NCBI GenBank assembly: GCA_013339765.2
Contig: CM023457.1
Coordinates: forward strand, 72,397,717-72,461,716
Source of the DNA: Haemaphysalis longicornis
Taxonomy: Eukaryota; Arthropoda; Arachnida; Ixodida; Ixodidae
DNA: 64,000 nt
Direction of reading: 5' to 3'
Shown: piece after piece, positions 9,423-21,240 of the stretch
How positions within the stretch are numbered: the first letter of the stretch is position 1
Layout of the letters: each line of letters opens with the position of its first letter
Program-made: the position numbers and the translations under genes
The notes under the pieces: generated by a model
What the model was told of the DNA's origin: nothing
Seen by the model: only the letters and a program-made list of their open reading frames with translations
The model's database searches: none

Positions 9423-10680
9423 AAATGAGTACTGACACCAAATTTTGATACCTAAAAAATCATATAATTGGCTTCAGTAGTTTGTACAGATGCCTCACAG
9501 AACTTTTTGGGGCGATCCGAGGCCGGAATCACATCTAAAATCGATTTTGATAGTCCAGGCCGCGAGCTTCCACCAATCGGCAGCACTAGCGCAATCGCTT
9601 TCGGCGTGACGAAACATTGGCCTGCGTGTGTGGCCGGTTCAGGGTGACGTCATATAGTCGTTTTCAGAACCGGAAACGATATCCTGCGCTGCTGTTGTCG
9701 GTGGTATTCGTTTGGGCAGGAGACGTGGGCGTAGCGAATAATCAAGTAACGTTGGGCGCAGCTGTGTGGGCAATGCTTGTAAACGTGGCGTGTTCGACGT
9801 CTTTGCTCTTCAGTTCGTTGCCGGCGCATGGTGTTCGGCACTGGTGCCGAAAACTGCGCGATGTCGACGGGCACCGCGGCGACGCGGCGGTGCGCGTCGC
9901 CGAGCTCGCCCAAGTTGTGCTATGGCAAGCTCACAGTATGCGAAAGTACTGCTCGTGGAAGCCTGTCCGAGCAAATCGACGACGACGCCAAGATGCATTA
10001 TTTTCCACGCGACGACATGCAGCGCTAACCGTGGACTGAGTTCGTGCGCGCCGGCGGCCGCAAGAACTGTCGCCCAAGCCAGCGGGCTCGGGGTTTTCAC
10101 GGGTCACCTTGGGTGTTGGGAACTTAGTATCGTGGCGACTATTTGATCGCTGGTATCTGTACAACTGCGAATGACCATCCGTTACACAACTTTTCACCAC
10201 ACTATCATCCCCTATTTCGCATATGAAGCTTTATCTTGGCAATAATTTCTGTTCCAGCGATCGGCGACCAAGACATCTGCCGCGGCCTGTTTTGATTCTA
10301 GCGCGCAGGTGGCGCCGTCTTTCGGCCGCTCGCCGCACCGCTGTGCCGGCAGTGCTGGGTCAGAGCGCCGAACCTCCGCCACGGGGCGGCCTCTCTCGCA
10401 TCCACCGTGGTCCCACGTAATTCGCGCCAGCAGCGCCAAATCCTCCCCTAGTAGTACGTGGCCTCTGAGAAACGTTGCATTAATCGCCATGGCATCGAGT
10501 GGCGAGGGGGGGAAAGGGCGTTTGCTGACGTCGCGGACGCTGCTGACGTCATTTATCCCGCGGCAGCCAGGCCGTGCCGCCGGTGCCGCCGCGCGCCGCC
10601 CCCTGAAACCGACGCTCGTCCAACTTTCGCGTCTGCCGCTTTGTTATGTGTGCAGTCACGTGTTTAATAATTGAACGAAG
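9423..10680. other. GC-rich, CpG-rich stretch without a supported gene
   Basis: This stretch is strikingly richer in G+C and CpG than its surroundings, and many open frames overlap on both strands. None shows a recognisable domain, so they are treated as composition artefacts. The stretch could contain a promoter or first exon of a host gene, but no splice or start signal is compelling. A ~48-bp segment at 10190-10237 resembles 13195-13242. Confidence 0.4.
10190..10237. repeat. Diverged dispersed repeat, copy 1
   Basis: This segment, including CACACTATCATC and TTTCGCATATGAAGCTT, aligns with 13195-13242 (CACACTAACATC and TTCTCGCATGTGGAGCTT). Both copies adjoin GC-rich stretches, suggesting a larger shared element of unknown kind. 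Confidence 0.5.
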
Positions 10681-10992
10681 AAATCATGTAGGTAATATAC
10701 GTTTTCTGGTGTCGAATTGTTGTCTTTGTGGCGATAATAATTGGAGTGTTACACAAACATTATTTTTGCTATGCATTTATTCAAAATTCATATGAGGACG
10801 TCTTTGATTCGAAGTCATGAAAACACATGTACTACACCAATATATTGCACATACATTTTATCTACACAGTATTGGACTAAGCAAAAATATGACATATGCA
10901 AATATAGGCATACAATATTGTACAATAGGGAAAAAAACGTGCTACATACACATTTACAATAACACGGTTAGGCGGGCTAGTTGGTATTCTGA

Positions 10993-11102
10993 ATTCATGG
11001 CTGTAACTTTTGCGCAACTTTATGCGGTGACAGGTACAGGTCTTCGAGTTCCTTTTTGTATCGGTCTCCGTCTAAAGTTGCGCAAAAGTTACAGCCATGA
11101 AT
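10993..11102. repeat. Perfect 30-bp inverted repeat, 50-bp loop
   Basis: Arms 10993-11022 and 11073-11102 are exact reverse complements; arm one starts ATTCATGGCTGTAACTTTTG. The surrounding DNA is AT-rich. It may be a miniature foldback element or a hairpin RNA source. No flanking duplication was recognised. Confidence 0.85.
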
Positions 11103-11156
11103 ACACATTTAGGTACACAATACTTGATTACGAAGAAGAACTTCGAAAGTTCTAGT

Positions 11157-11206
11157 GATTTGATTGATTGTAGGGTTTAACGCGCCGACGCAACGCAGCG
11201 ACGAAG
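11157..11206 (-). mobile_element. 3' end fragment of a Ruka-like SINE
   Basis: GATTGATTGTAGGGTTTAAC followed by GCGCCGACGCAACGCAG is identical to the 3' end of the complete SINE at 26844-27089 in the same orientation. The rest of the SINE is absent. Confidence 0.75.
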
Positions 11207-12660
11207 TTCTAGGTCCCTACACAGATTTTTTGTCTGCGCACACCTCGGCGGGAGAAGAAAAGAACTTGAAAGTTCCACTCAATGTATACTTATTTCTTGG
11301 GCTCACCTCGAGACAGGAATGTCCTTTAGACATTAAAAATATTCGTTTCAGTTCAGAGACACAATAATTGGGAATCTATATGTTAAAAGAAGCACGCACA
11401 CGTATGCTTCAAGCCCTGCCTTTCGGGCGAGTTAACGCAAACTCTGAAAAAAAGCGTTGACCCGCCCATTCCCCTGCATACACTTGCTAGAAATCATGTT
11501 CACACCAACAAAAATGCAGCTATAAAAAACTGTTTGCAAACACAATGACCGCACTGTAGACACTCTTTGCTGGATTATATCTACGTACAAAAACAATGCC
11601 CAACCTGTGCACGTCGTAGAACACAGAACACAAATCGAACGCACCCGTCTTTTCTTTTAATGGCGCGTGAATTAACAGTCTGCTTACCGGGGTGGGAGGG
11701 AAGGCGGGGGGGGAGAAGACACCCAGAAAAAAAAGAAGCTTTCCTGTATTTTAAGCCGCAGATATCGGCCAGGTTGTTACAAGCTACCCTCTAACTCGCG
11801 TCTGGGCAGCGCCTCTTATCTCATCTGTCCGATACGGCATGACCATTCTAACTTCAGAACTATGGAACACCAAACCCATTCGCGATAAGATGACAAGGCG
11901 CGGCGCGCAGTTTAGATTAAAACAGCAAAGCCGGCAATGCTACTTGGGTTTATTTATTTTTAATGAGCGAAACGCTTGCATGGCGGCTGCAGGACAAGCA
12001 TGTATTTCGGTTTGGCCTTCCACTGCTTCATGTGAAAAATCGACTTGCATTGAACACGCGGCGTTACGTCAGATTTTTTGGAGCTCTGAAGCAACGCTTG
12101 GCAGTAGTTTCGCCGCAAATATACGTTTTGGAGCAAGACGGGGGAGGAAAAAAATGCTTAGGGCGCAGCACCTCCACGCCATCAATCGATGGTGGTAGTA
12201 TGTACGCCATGAAAGGCAAGAAGCGCGTACAGTTGAGCTTGCCTTCTTTGTGAGCAGGTGCGTCGTGATGACATTGGATGGATTGAGGAGAGTCCACCGG
12301 GGAAACGTCCAATGAAGTCGCAAACCATCCTCGACTTGGGGCCCAAACCTAGACGCATACCTGCTGCAACGTACGAAACAACAAAAATACCTTGATAAGT
12401 ATACTGAATCGACGTTCCAGCAGTTACTAGGCAATCATCAAAAAGCGGCAATGCCACCACAAATTGATCTTGCGAGCAAGTGTGTGCCTGCCAAAGACGC
12501 GTTTACTTCTACTAAAACTTTGCGTACCTGCACAGCTGGGATATATTTGCACATTAGTTTTCCACTCCAAGACGAGTGACATGTCTCATTAACTTCACGT
12601 TACATGCGCAAATTATTTTGAAAACAGAAGAGTGCAATCAGTCGGCTTTAAGGAATTCAC
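11207..12660. other. No recognisable feature
   Basis: Several open frames overlap on both strands, for example minus 12182-12460. None carries a recognised motif and none is clearly coding. A C/G-poor segment with homopolymer runs lies near 11700-11745. Confidence 0.4.
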
Positions 12661-13734
12661 TATAACTTGTACAAAGCTAATTTACTTACCTGTCGTCTTT
12701 GGAGAAGGCGAGAAACTTGGTCGAACTGTACCGCCCTGTGTTGCTGCACCACAGAGCTGCGTAGGAGTGGTAACACTCCTTCCTCCGCTGCCCCATATTT
12801 AGAATACATTCGAATGTATTTTATAATGCAGCGAAACTTTCCGCCCGTGGAAGCGTTTAGGCAACCCGCGCAACCCTTCGCACGCCGGCTCGCTCACGCA
12901 CGTACCGAACTGGCCCGCCGTGCGCGCCGAGAGAAAGAAAAAAAAATATTGGCGCCGGTGAGCTGTTGCGCATGCGTGAGGAGGCGCGGAGGCGTTGACG
13001 GTGTGGAAAGAAAGAAACACTGAGGGAAAGGGAAGGACCACGCCGCAGCACCGTGCCGCTAGGATCGCCACAATTTCGGAAACCGAAACTAGCCAAAGTC
13101 GCCGACCAGTGCCTCCGCTGTCGGTCAGCGTAGGCTTACCATCGCGGCAAATATGTGAACGCCACTTTTAAATTCAGCGCTGATAACAACTCCTAGCACA
13201 ATTTTCAACACACTAACATCTACTTTCTCGCATGTGGAGCTTCTTTTTCGTGATCAGATTGATTAGAAGAGTGGCGACAAGCTGTTGCTATCACGGTCTG
13301 CGCCGGTTCGAGCTGCAGTGATATTAAAAAACGGACGACGGCGAAGACATCGCCGGCCTAATCGCCTGGCGAAATAAAGTTGTTCTGTCTGTCGGGTGGC
13401 AGTGACTCATCCGAGTCTGACGATTCAGACGACATGTCGACTGCGCGGGCGAGTCGCGGACCATGTGAAATCGTAGCAGACGATGCAGCGAACGCATGGA
13501 GGAAAGAAAAACGTCCCTGACGTCACGGGTGAGACCGTGACGTAAGGCTGGCCCGCTTGCAGGCTGGCCTTCGAACGGCCATTTTCCCGCGCGGCGACCA
13601 AATTTGAAATTGGTTGCAATAAACGTGCTATAAATAATTCTGTGTTGGTGGCTGACGGCTTTCGGTTCAATTTTCGTAATTACTGGGCCAATAGGTATTC
13701 TTTACAGCATAAAAACTGAAAGCGAGAAATTTCG
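12661..13734. other. GC-rich stretch with AATAAA motifs, no supported gene
   Basis: The composition resembles 9.4-10.7 kb, and 13195-13242 repeats a segment found there. AATAAA occurs near 13373, and CAATAAACG near 13617. These could be polyadenylation signals of unidentified transcripts or of an old LTR. Overlapping short frames on both strands are not convincing. Confidence 0.35.
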
Positions 13735-14390
13735 TGTCAGTACTCGTTTAAAACCAATATAATTTAAAATTGCTTCCAAGTTATAGCCATGATAACAGTC
13801 ACGTGATTCACAAATTGGGTAGAAGTCAAAGTGGTGCCACTAGGGCTTGTGAGGAATCAAATTAGACGTCTCAATGGGGGGAATCACGTAGTATCAAAAA
13901 TAAAAAATGCTTCCCAGTTATAGTCATGAGTAGTCACGTGAGTCATAGATTATGTTAAATGTCAATGTGATGCCGCTATATCTTGTGTGGTATCAAATTC
14001 AAGGTCTCGATCAGGGGAGTCACGTCGGAGAATGTAAAAATTGCTTCTTGGTTATAGTCATTAGATAGTCACGTGACTATAGATTGGGTTAAAAGTCAAC
14101 CTGATGCCGCTAGGGTTTGTGAGGTATCAAATTAAAGGTCTCGGTGAGGGGAATCGCGTGGGACAATTTAAAAATTGCTTCCTGGTTATAGTCATGAGAT
14201 AGTCAAGTGATTCTCAAATTGCATTAAAAGTCAAAGCGACGCCACTAAGGCTTGTGAGGTATCAAATTAAAGGTCTCGTTGAGGGGAGTCACGTGGGACA
14301 AATTAAAAATTGCTTCCTGGTTATAGTAATGTGACAGTTACGTGAGTCACACATTGGGTAAAAAATCAAAGTGGTGCCACTATAGTATAG
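13735..14390. repeat. ~132-bp satellite, first array (about 5 units)
   Basis: Successive units carry AAAATTGCTTCC(T)GGTTATAG, then GATAGTCACGTGA, TTAAAAGTCAA, TGCCGCTAGGG, and GAGGTATCAAATTA with AGGTCTCG. The spacing is about 130-135 bp and identity between units is high. The same family forms an array at 39.2-40.3 kb. Confidence 0.85.
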
Positions 14391-15294
14391 TAGACGGCTG
14401 TTACGTTTAAAAGTATAAACGGTATTTGTTGAAAAGTTTAGCGGTCAATTTCTTAGCTTGGCAACACTGGAAACGGCCACAGACATAGCCGATGCGGCAC
14501 GGACACGGCGCAGCCTGGGCCACTGCGGCCGCACGGCGAAGAAAAAAAAAAGACACCGGCGTGCGTCATCTGCTTCGTTCCAATCCGATTCTAAACTGTG
14601 GTGCCAACATGGATGTTATTATTCGCACTCACAGTGAACTCGACGGAATACTTTAGCTCCATTCAATTCAGACGCGATTCCCTGCAATGCCTGCAGCGTT
14701 GCACGGTGAGCTGCCCCAAAGCGCTCGTTTCGCCGCTGCAGGAATGGTGCCGTGCACCGCGTCGCTCGATTGCTCATGGTGCTGCAGCGGTGCCGCCGCG
14801 GTGCAGAGAACCGCTTCACCTGCTACGGAGGAGGTGCAGCGATTAGCGTTGGGGCGGTGCGGGTTGACAGGCGGCTACCGGCAGTTGCGGCGACCGCGTG
14901 AAAATGTCCTTCGAGCTCGAAGATGCGTGGGACAAGCTTAGCGTCGCCGCTGATTCGTACGACGCAACCCAGACGGCCGTAAACATCCAATTGTAGAGGA
15001 CGGCAGGCGATGATGATTAGCAGACGACTATGCCTGCACCTCGCTCGATTGCAAACACGCAGGGGCGCTAATGACGGTGCAACCATGACGCGCGGCCCCG
15101 CGGAACCACGCTGCTGCATTGCACCGGCACCACAGAACTTCCTCTGACACGTTGCCGTGCACCCCTTCTGAATCGAATCGAGCTTTTGTTTTCGACGAAG
15201 AGTTCATAACGTGAAACACAGTCATGTGTTTCACAGTCGGGCTTAGCACGGACAAGTGCCGCCATCCCGCGGAGCCCGACGTAACGAGTGACGG

Positions 15295-15379
15295 CGAACC
15301 ACGGCCGGGCTGGAGGAGCGGCGGGCGCGCAGTTTCATGAAAGTGCGCGCTCGCCGCTGCTCCAGTCCGGCCGTGGGCG
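15295..15379. repeat. GC-rich hairpin, ~36-bp arms, 13-nt loop
   Basis: Arm one (15295-15330, with CGGCCGGGCTGGAGGAGCGG) pairs with arm two (15344-15379, with CCGCTGCTCCAGTCCGGCCG), allowing a few mismatches. The length and short loop are comparable to animal miRNA precursors, but also to small foldback repeats. Confidence 0.7.
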
Positions 15380-16121
15380 AACTTACACGGTTGCATGGAG
15401 GAGAAGAGGCGTGCCTGATCTGCGGGCCGTGCGCACAACGTCGCCTAGCAACAGACGCTGGGCCACAGATATTGCGGCGCACATTTGGTTGCCTGCGCAT
15501 TCCACGCCATTGAATATCGAGGATAGTGCTGTTACGTTAAAAGGGTAACCCTGCGAAATGTCTTGCAGGGCGCATCGTGGCATTGTTGCGCCACGCATTC
15601 CCTAACAAAGGATGACGTTGCCACGAGTATTCTTGGTGACAGTCATTCTGGACGGCGGATCCCATGAATGTGCCGTTACTCGTTCTGTCGGTGGCTTGCT
15701 ACATACTCTCTAAATCTCTAACATACATACTCTCTAACAACTCTCTATACCATTTCACTTCAGGAAAGTCTGGGACTGTAATCAAATGCCTTCATGGGAC
15801 TGCTGGAAAAGGTTAATTTTTACTTCACCTGCCTTTCAAATTTCTGTGCTTACGGATTGACAACTCTCATTTCCGAATTGCGGCTGGAGTTTCTTTTCCT
15901 ACTAGCAGCACGACGGTCCCTATGTACTACTTTGGCGCCAGCAATGCTTGCTTTCCTGAGGTGCTGTGTGTTGCGTTTTTTCGGCCTGTTAATTCGCGGC
16001 AAAGAGCCATACAAAAAAGAGATCTGATCATATAGAGCGAACGCAGGGAAATGGGATCGAATTGAGCAAACTTTGACTGCATCCATGTTGGGGGAGGGAG
16101 GCGAAGGAGACCAAGGTCCGA

Positions 16122-16141
16122 GGGGGGGGGGGGGGGGGGGG
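16122..16141. repeat. Homopolymer of 20 G
   Basis: An uninterrupted run of G, followed by GAAGGGGG. Potentially G-quadruplex forming and prone to length error in sequencing. Confidence 0.9.
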
Positions 16142-16256
16142 AAGGGGGTGTTTCAGGCACGGGTGGCAGAAGAATACTGTCTTTCGATGACATTTGCAGC
16201 AAAGAAAGCAGATACAGGGCCTTTTATGTAATATTTTAGTTCAAAATTCAAAATGC

Positions 16257-16458
16257 GTAGTTTTAACGCTCCGCAGCTGTGCACCTGGGTCATGAGGGCT
16301 CTCGATTACTTTGACCAACTGGGGATCTCTAACGCGCGATGCAATCTCGACATGCGATCGTCTTTTTTTTCTCCTCAATATAGAAAGCAGCCATCGCGGC
16401 CGGGACCAAACCCATTTTCTCGGGCCCAGCAGCATAACTGAGCCACTGCAGCCGGTGG
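16257..16458 (-). mobile_element. Diverged Ruka-like tRNA-derived SINE
   Basis: Read on the minus strand it starts with GTGGCTCAG-type sequence (CAGTGGCTCAGTTATG) as A box and has a B-box relic GGTTTGGTCCC. It continues through the same body as the intact SINE (GATCCCCAGTTGGTCAAA, GAGAGCCCTC) to the end GTTAAAACTAC. It has no obvious tail or TSD and is older than the 26.8-kb copy. It ends 51 bp before the LTR element's 5-bp target duplication. Confidence 0.75.
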
Positions 16459-16514
16459 TATTTCCGGTTACTGCCGTTAGACTGATAAGGAATGTAAAGC
16501 TGCTTCCGACACTC

Positions 16515-17392
16515 TGTCATGTGGTAAGAGCCCATACCCGAAGGGGGATTGGCCCCAGAAGATGTTGTCATAAAAGAGGAAGAGAAAGAAGAATCAGCAT
16601 ACGGGATGGTGAGAAGGATTTTTGAGTGACCAATGGAGAAGAAACACAGGGTAATCGAAGAGGAGGAGGAGGTAACTTGTTCAGCGAATGGGAGTCGGAC
16701 ACGAAAGAATGCGAGGTGAAAAGGAGGAGAACAAGTTGGAGTAGACAGAGTGGAACGGGTTCTTTGGAGGAACGGTGACAAGTTCGGGCCGTGCCCACAA
16801 CGCACCAGCGCATCGCTCCGTTTGGCAGCGGGCTGCCCGGAACCACTGAGAACCAGCGGCTTCGCTCTGCGGCCTCCTGCTGACCGGCGGCAGTCGCACG
16901 CCGGCGACCGTCGAGCCGTGCCCCACGACGCACCAGGGCATCGCACGGTCTGGAAGCGGGCAGCTCCGGACCCCCTACGACCAACAGCTTCGCCCTGCTG
17001 GCCTCCTGCTGAGCCGCGCTGCTCAGCGAAGCCTAGAATCATCGCACAGCGGGCAGCTCCGGACCACGACGCACCAGCACGGGCCATCGCGACGTTCGGC
17101 GACGTTGGGTGACGCGTAAACCAACCGACCCACTGGGCCACGTTCATCGCATCGCACCGTGGTACGGCGGTAGGATGTTTGGATTTGGAATAGACAGTTA
17201 ATGGGTTATAGTGACTATCTAACTAGATTTTTGGCGATAGTATGAGGTTCTGCTTGTTTTTGTGTATTATATGACATGCTTGTGAGTTTGTATGATCGCG
17301 TTCGGTCTGAGTGGTTCTTGTGCTGTAAAATATTGTGTGCCATTGAATGAATCAACTTGAGCTCATTTCTCGGCCGCGTGAGACGCGTGACA
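16515..17392 (+). repeat. 5' LTR
   Basis: It begins TGTCATGTGG and ends CGCGTGACA, giving the usual TG...CA ends. It aligns along its length with 22028-22917. The 878-bp length is about 12 bp shorter than the 3' LTR, mostly through single-base indels and one 3-bp difference near 16560. It contains a GC-rich central part with repeated CACCAG and GGGCAGCTCCGGACC motifs. Confidence 0.92.
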
Positions 17393-17397
17393 ACATT

Positions 17398-17415
17398 TGG
17401 CGAGCCTGCCAGGAT
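17398..17415 (+). other. Putative primer-binding site
   Basis: TGGCGAGCCTGCCAGGAT begins five bases after the 5' LTR end. A TGG start here is expected for pairing with the CCA end of a tRNA primer. The tRNA was not identified. Confidence 0.6.
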
Positions 17416-17500
17416 TTATCCTTGGCCCAACCACACGTCTCACCCGGTGGAAGATATGAGATCTCGAGAAGATTTTTAAGCTTGTACAGGTACATTAGGT

Positions 17501-18470
17501 ATGACCAAGGAGGAGGCACTCAGCTTGTACGAGCGGGAAAATGCGAGGTTACGAGAGATAGCACAAGAAGATGAGAGAAAGCCGCACGGGAAGGGAGATT
17601 TTGGAACTCAAGATACGCCTAGCAGAGACTCAGCGAAAAAACAGTGTGGTTAGAAAACTATTGGTCGTCTAGCGGAGGGGAACCGTCACGGTCACCACAA
17701 ATCTGTCCTCGCAAGCTAATGGCGCCATTTGATGAAAAAAGGGATGATTTAGATGCATACCTACAGCGCTTTGAACGGATAGCGACAGGCCAAGGTGGGA
17801 CAGGAGTGAGTGGGCCACAGCCCTTAGCCTTTGCTTAGTGGGAGAAGCGCTGAGTGTTTTCGGACGGATCCAGCTTCCGACTCAATGGATTATGAGAAGG
17901 TGAAGAAGACGCTCCTGCAGAGATTTCGACTGACGGCCGAAGGGTTTCGTGAGAGGTTTAGAGCCTGCAGACCAGAAGACTCAGAAACAGGAAAACAATT
18001 TATTTCGAGACTGACCAACTACTTTGAGCGGTGGATAGAAATGTCGGACACAGATAAGAGCTATGAAGGGGTCAGAGAACGAATTGTCGCCGAACAGTTT
18101 TTGTCCTGCTGCAATACCAAGCTAGCAATCTTTTTGAAGGAGAGGAACTGAATTCTCTGGACGAGCTTGCGGATCATGCCGACCAATTCTTAGAAGCGCA
18201 GGGTCTCAGGAACCTAAGCAAAGAAAAGGAAAACGGGTCAGGACAAGAGACGATTCACAACGTAAAAATCAAGCCGCAGGTCCTAGAACGAGATGAATGT
18301 TTCCTGTGCGGTCGAGTAGGGACATCGTGCTGCGGATTGCCGAACTGGTCATAACCGTAACCAGCCGACGCCTATGGTGTGTCAGATATGTCATAGGCGG
18401 GGACATCGGGCGGACGAGTGCAGGTTCCAGCCCCGAGGCAAGGCGGCATGTGTTGTCAAGCCAAGACCAG
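17501..18470 (+). pseudogene. Gag with SCAN-like capsid and CCHC knuckle, frameshifted
   Basis: The likely start is ATG at 17501 (MTKEEALSLYERENARLREI), a charged coiled-coil N terminus. After frame changes, LMAPFDEKRDDLDAYLQRFE (from 17718) starts the capsid-like region. It continues through VKKTLLQRFRLTAEGFRERF and ETGKQFISRLTNYFERW (to about 18100), resembling SCAN/retroviral-capsid-like folds in gypsy Gag. A knuckle CQICHRRGHRADEC (C-X2-C-X4-H-X4-C) sits at about 18380-18421. At least three frame breaks occur. The product would form the particle that packages the element's RNA. Confidence 0.8.
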
Positions 18471-18940
18471 CGTTCTATGAGGCACCGATGATTCCCGGTA
18501 CGCCGCGAATGAAAACACAGCTGGGTGGAGAACCTAGTATGCCAGTCGTCTACGGAGAAATTGACGGCCAACTCATCAGCGTTTTACGAGATAGCGGGAC
18601 GAACACTGCTATCATCAGGAGTAGTTTAGTGAAGCCCGAATACCTCACTGGCATGTCTTCTTCAGTTGTCCTGGTTGACAGCACTGTGAGAGAGCTACCA
18701 GAAGCAAGAGTCAAGGTCTCGACTCCATATTTCTCCGGGATGATCCTAGCATTATGCCTGGATGAGCCTTTGTATGACCTGATTCTAGGAAACGTCTCGG
18801 GAGTGCGGAAGGTCGACGACCCAGACCTCACCTGGCAGGGCTCATTAACATCACCAGATGTGCCAGAACACCTTACAGACAGCGCTTCCCGAAAAGATGC
18901 GAAGTCTACATGCGTCCAGGGGAAGATGAAGCTGTTAAGG
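18470..18940 (+). pseudogene. Aspartic protease (DSG), truncated by stop
   Basis: The frame is continuous with the CCHC knuckle. The active-site motif is LRDSGTNTAI at about 18584-18613; DSG replaces the more common DTG, as in several retroelement families. A second-half motif LYDLILGN (about 18770-18793) matches the ILG region of retropepsins. A stop follows at 18941, and the next recognisable reading (AVQRLDMEP) resumes before the integrase. It would process the Gag-Pol polyprotein. Confidence 0.8.
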
Positions 18941-19009
18941 TAAGAGAATTTCATCAGCTGTAATTACGAGAAGACAGACAGCAGCGAGGAGAGCACATGA
19001 CTCCACTCA

Positions 19010-20432
19010 AAGTTCCGGCAGTGCAGAGGCTAGACATGGAGCCTGCTGAGGTCGCGGATCTTCAGAGGAAAGACCCGTGCCTAAGAAGTTATACGAGAAG
19101 TTGGGAGAAGCCTCAAAACATAGGCAAGGCCGGACATCGTTCGTATTCGAGGTGCTTGGAGGTATCCTTTATAGAAGGTGTGTGTTCAGCTCTGGTCGAG
19201 ATGCCCTACAGTTAGTGGTTCCGAAGGATCTCCGAAGTGTGGTGTTGAGCTTGGGCCATGATGCCATCATGGCTGGCCACCAAGGAGTTAAGAGTACCTT
19301 GTCCAGAATCACGGAAGAGTTCTTTTGGCCCGGCATACACAGTGAAGTTCGGCGATATGTTAAATCCTGCGATGTATGTCAGAGAACCATGCCTAAAGGA
19401 CGTGTCGGCAAGGCTCCACTAGGAAATATGCCCACTATTGAGTTGCCTTTCCAAAGAGTGCCATAGATATTATTGGTCCAATAAGCCCACCTTCGAGCAA
19501 AGGAAACCGCTACATTCTAACGCTGGTCGACATGGCGACTCGATACCCTGAAGCGGTTGCTTTAAAGGCGATCGATACCATACAAGTGGCAGAGGCTCTC
19601 CTGGAATGTTTTCACGTTATGGGGTACCAAAGGAGATTCTGAGTGATCGTGGATCGAGCTTTACATCACAGCTCATGAGTGAGATTAACCGGTGATGTCT
19701 GTTCGGCAGCTGTGACAACACCTTACCACCCAATGGCGAATGGACTCGTGGAGCGTTTCCAATGGAACTTTGAAAGCGATGGTGAGAAAGATGTGTCAGG
19801 AGAGACCCAAAGATTGGGATAGGTATCTGCCGGCGCTTTTGTTTGCTTATCGAGGAAGTGCCGCAGGCCAGTTTGGGATTTTCACCATTTGAGCTGCTCT
19901 ACGGGAGACCGGTGAGAGGACCACTTGCGATTCTCAGGGAACTTTGGGCTAATGAGAGAATCGACACAGGATTGAAGACTACGTACACGGTATGTCTTGG
20001 AATTGCGGGAGAAGCTAGAGGAAACGTGTCGACTAGCCCGTGAAAATCTCGAACAAGCAAAAGAAATCCACAAGAGGCTTATGATCGAACCGCAAAGGAT
20101 CAGACAACTACGACCCGGAGAAAAAGCACTCATTTTGTTGCCAAGTGACAGCAACAAGTTAATCATGCAGTGGAAAGGACCGTTCCCAGTGACCAGGAGG
20201 AAAAACGAAGTCGATATGAATTGATAGTGAATGGGCAGAAGAAGGTTTTCCATATAAACATGCTAAAACAATATGAGGAGAGAAGACCGGAAAGACCACC
20301 AGAGATTGCATGCATGGTGCTAACCGAGGAAGTAGGATCTGATGTGGAGGTGCCTACCTTTAATGCTGAGAGACGTTTAGGAGTGAAAGATGTCATTATT
20401 AATCCAGGTGTGGGGGAAGAGGGAGACGTCTG
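19010..20432 (+). pseudogene. Integrase (HHCC, DDE core, GPY/F module)
   Basis: The N-terminal zinc module lies in the 19250-19390 part: GHDAIMAGHQGVKST, FFWPGIHSEV and CDVCQRTMPKG. The core follows with DIIGPISPPSSKGNRYILTL, then ILSDRGSSFTSQL and NGLVERF, supplying the D, D and E of the catalytic triad. After ELLYGRPVRGPL, a C-terminal GPY/F module reads WKGPFPV, ELIVNGQKKVFHINMLKQY (about 20170-20272). Frame breaks fall near 19465, 19610, 19690-19850, 19990 and 20215. It would insert the cDNA into the host genome. The reverse transcriptase domain follows directly. Confidence 0.88.
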
Positions 20433-21240
20433 AGTTGAAAGGTCTGCTTCAGAAATACCAAAAGGTATTTTCCGACCTCCCAGGGAGAACGAACGTTGTC
20501 GAATGCCAACTGCGAGTGACATCAGATAAGCCCGTTTCACATACGACAGTACCCCCTTCCAATGGTTGTCCAAGATGCTGTTGAAGAGGAGGTAGGCGAT
20601 ATGCCTCCGACAGGGCATAATTGAGAGATCCACCTTCAGCCTACAATGCCCCACTTGTACCAGTGAAAAAAACCCGACGGCACTCTTAGAGTCTGTGTTG
20701 ATTTTAGGGGCCTTAACAAGATTTTAGTGTCAGACGCAGAACCGATCCCCCGAGTTGATGTGGTGTTCGCAAAGGTGGCTGGAAAGAAGTATTTTTCAAA
20801 GCTTGACTGACCAAGGGGTACTGGCAGATCCCGATGGAGGAATCTTCGAAAGAGAAGACGGCCTTTTCATGTTCTCAAGGATTGTTTCAGTTCAGGTTTA
20901 TGCCATTTGGGCTGAAAACAGCGGCTGCCACCTTCACGAAGCTAATGAGAACAGTGCTGAATGGGTTGAGAAACGTGGAACACTATATTGATGATATTCT
21001 GATCGCCACGGATACGTGGGAGGAACATTTGGATACGTTGGAAGAGTTGTTCCGGAGAATACAACAGGCAGGAATGACAATCAAGCCATGCAAATGTGAG
21101 TTTGGATACAGTGATATCACGTTCTTGGGACATAAACTTGGCATGGGGCGAGTAGCAACCAAAGAAGATATTTTGGAAAAGATTCAAGCCGCAAGACCAC
21201 CCAAGACTAAAAGGAAGTTCAGTCATTCTTGGGATTAACA
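20433..21240 (+). pseudogene. Reverse transcriptase, gypsy type (YIDD)
   Basis: The N-terminal block LKGLLQKYQKVFSDLPGRTN comes straight after the integrase C terminus. The palm follows: DGTLRVCVDFRGLNK (about 20670-20720), a damaged FSKLD near 20790-20810, FMPFGLKTAAATF at about 20898-20936, and the catalytic YIDDILIATD at about 20984-21013. FLGHKLGMG marks the thumb start. A frameshift after FSKLD and others near 20435-20600 and 21230 break it. It would copy the element RNA into DNA. Confidence 0.9.

Larger units (their letters stand above)
14391..16256. other. Mostly unassigned, GC-rich first half
   Basis: The 14.5-15.5 kb part is GC-rich with competing frames on both strands and contains a strong hairpin (15295-15379). 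Around 15710-15750 the phrase ACATACTCTCTAA repeats. A run of 20 G lies at 16122-16141. No gene is supported. Confidence 0.4.

Noticed and set aside
9617..10674. GC-rich frames as a host gene
   Set aside because: Frames overlap on both strands and are low in complexity; a CpG-rich promoter is possible but not shown.
12182..12460. 92-residue minus frame and overlapping frames
   Set aside because: No family recognised, overlapping frames of similar length, and no splice or promoter signals.
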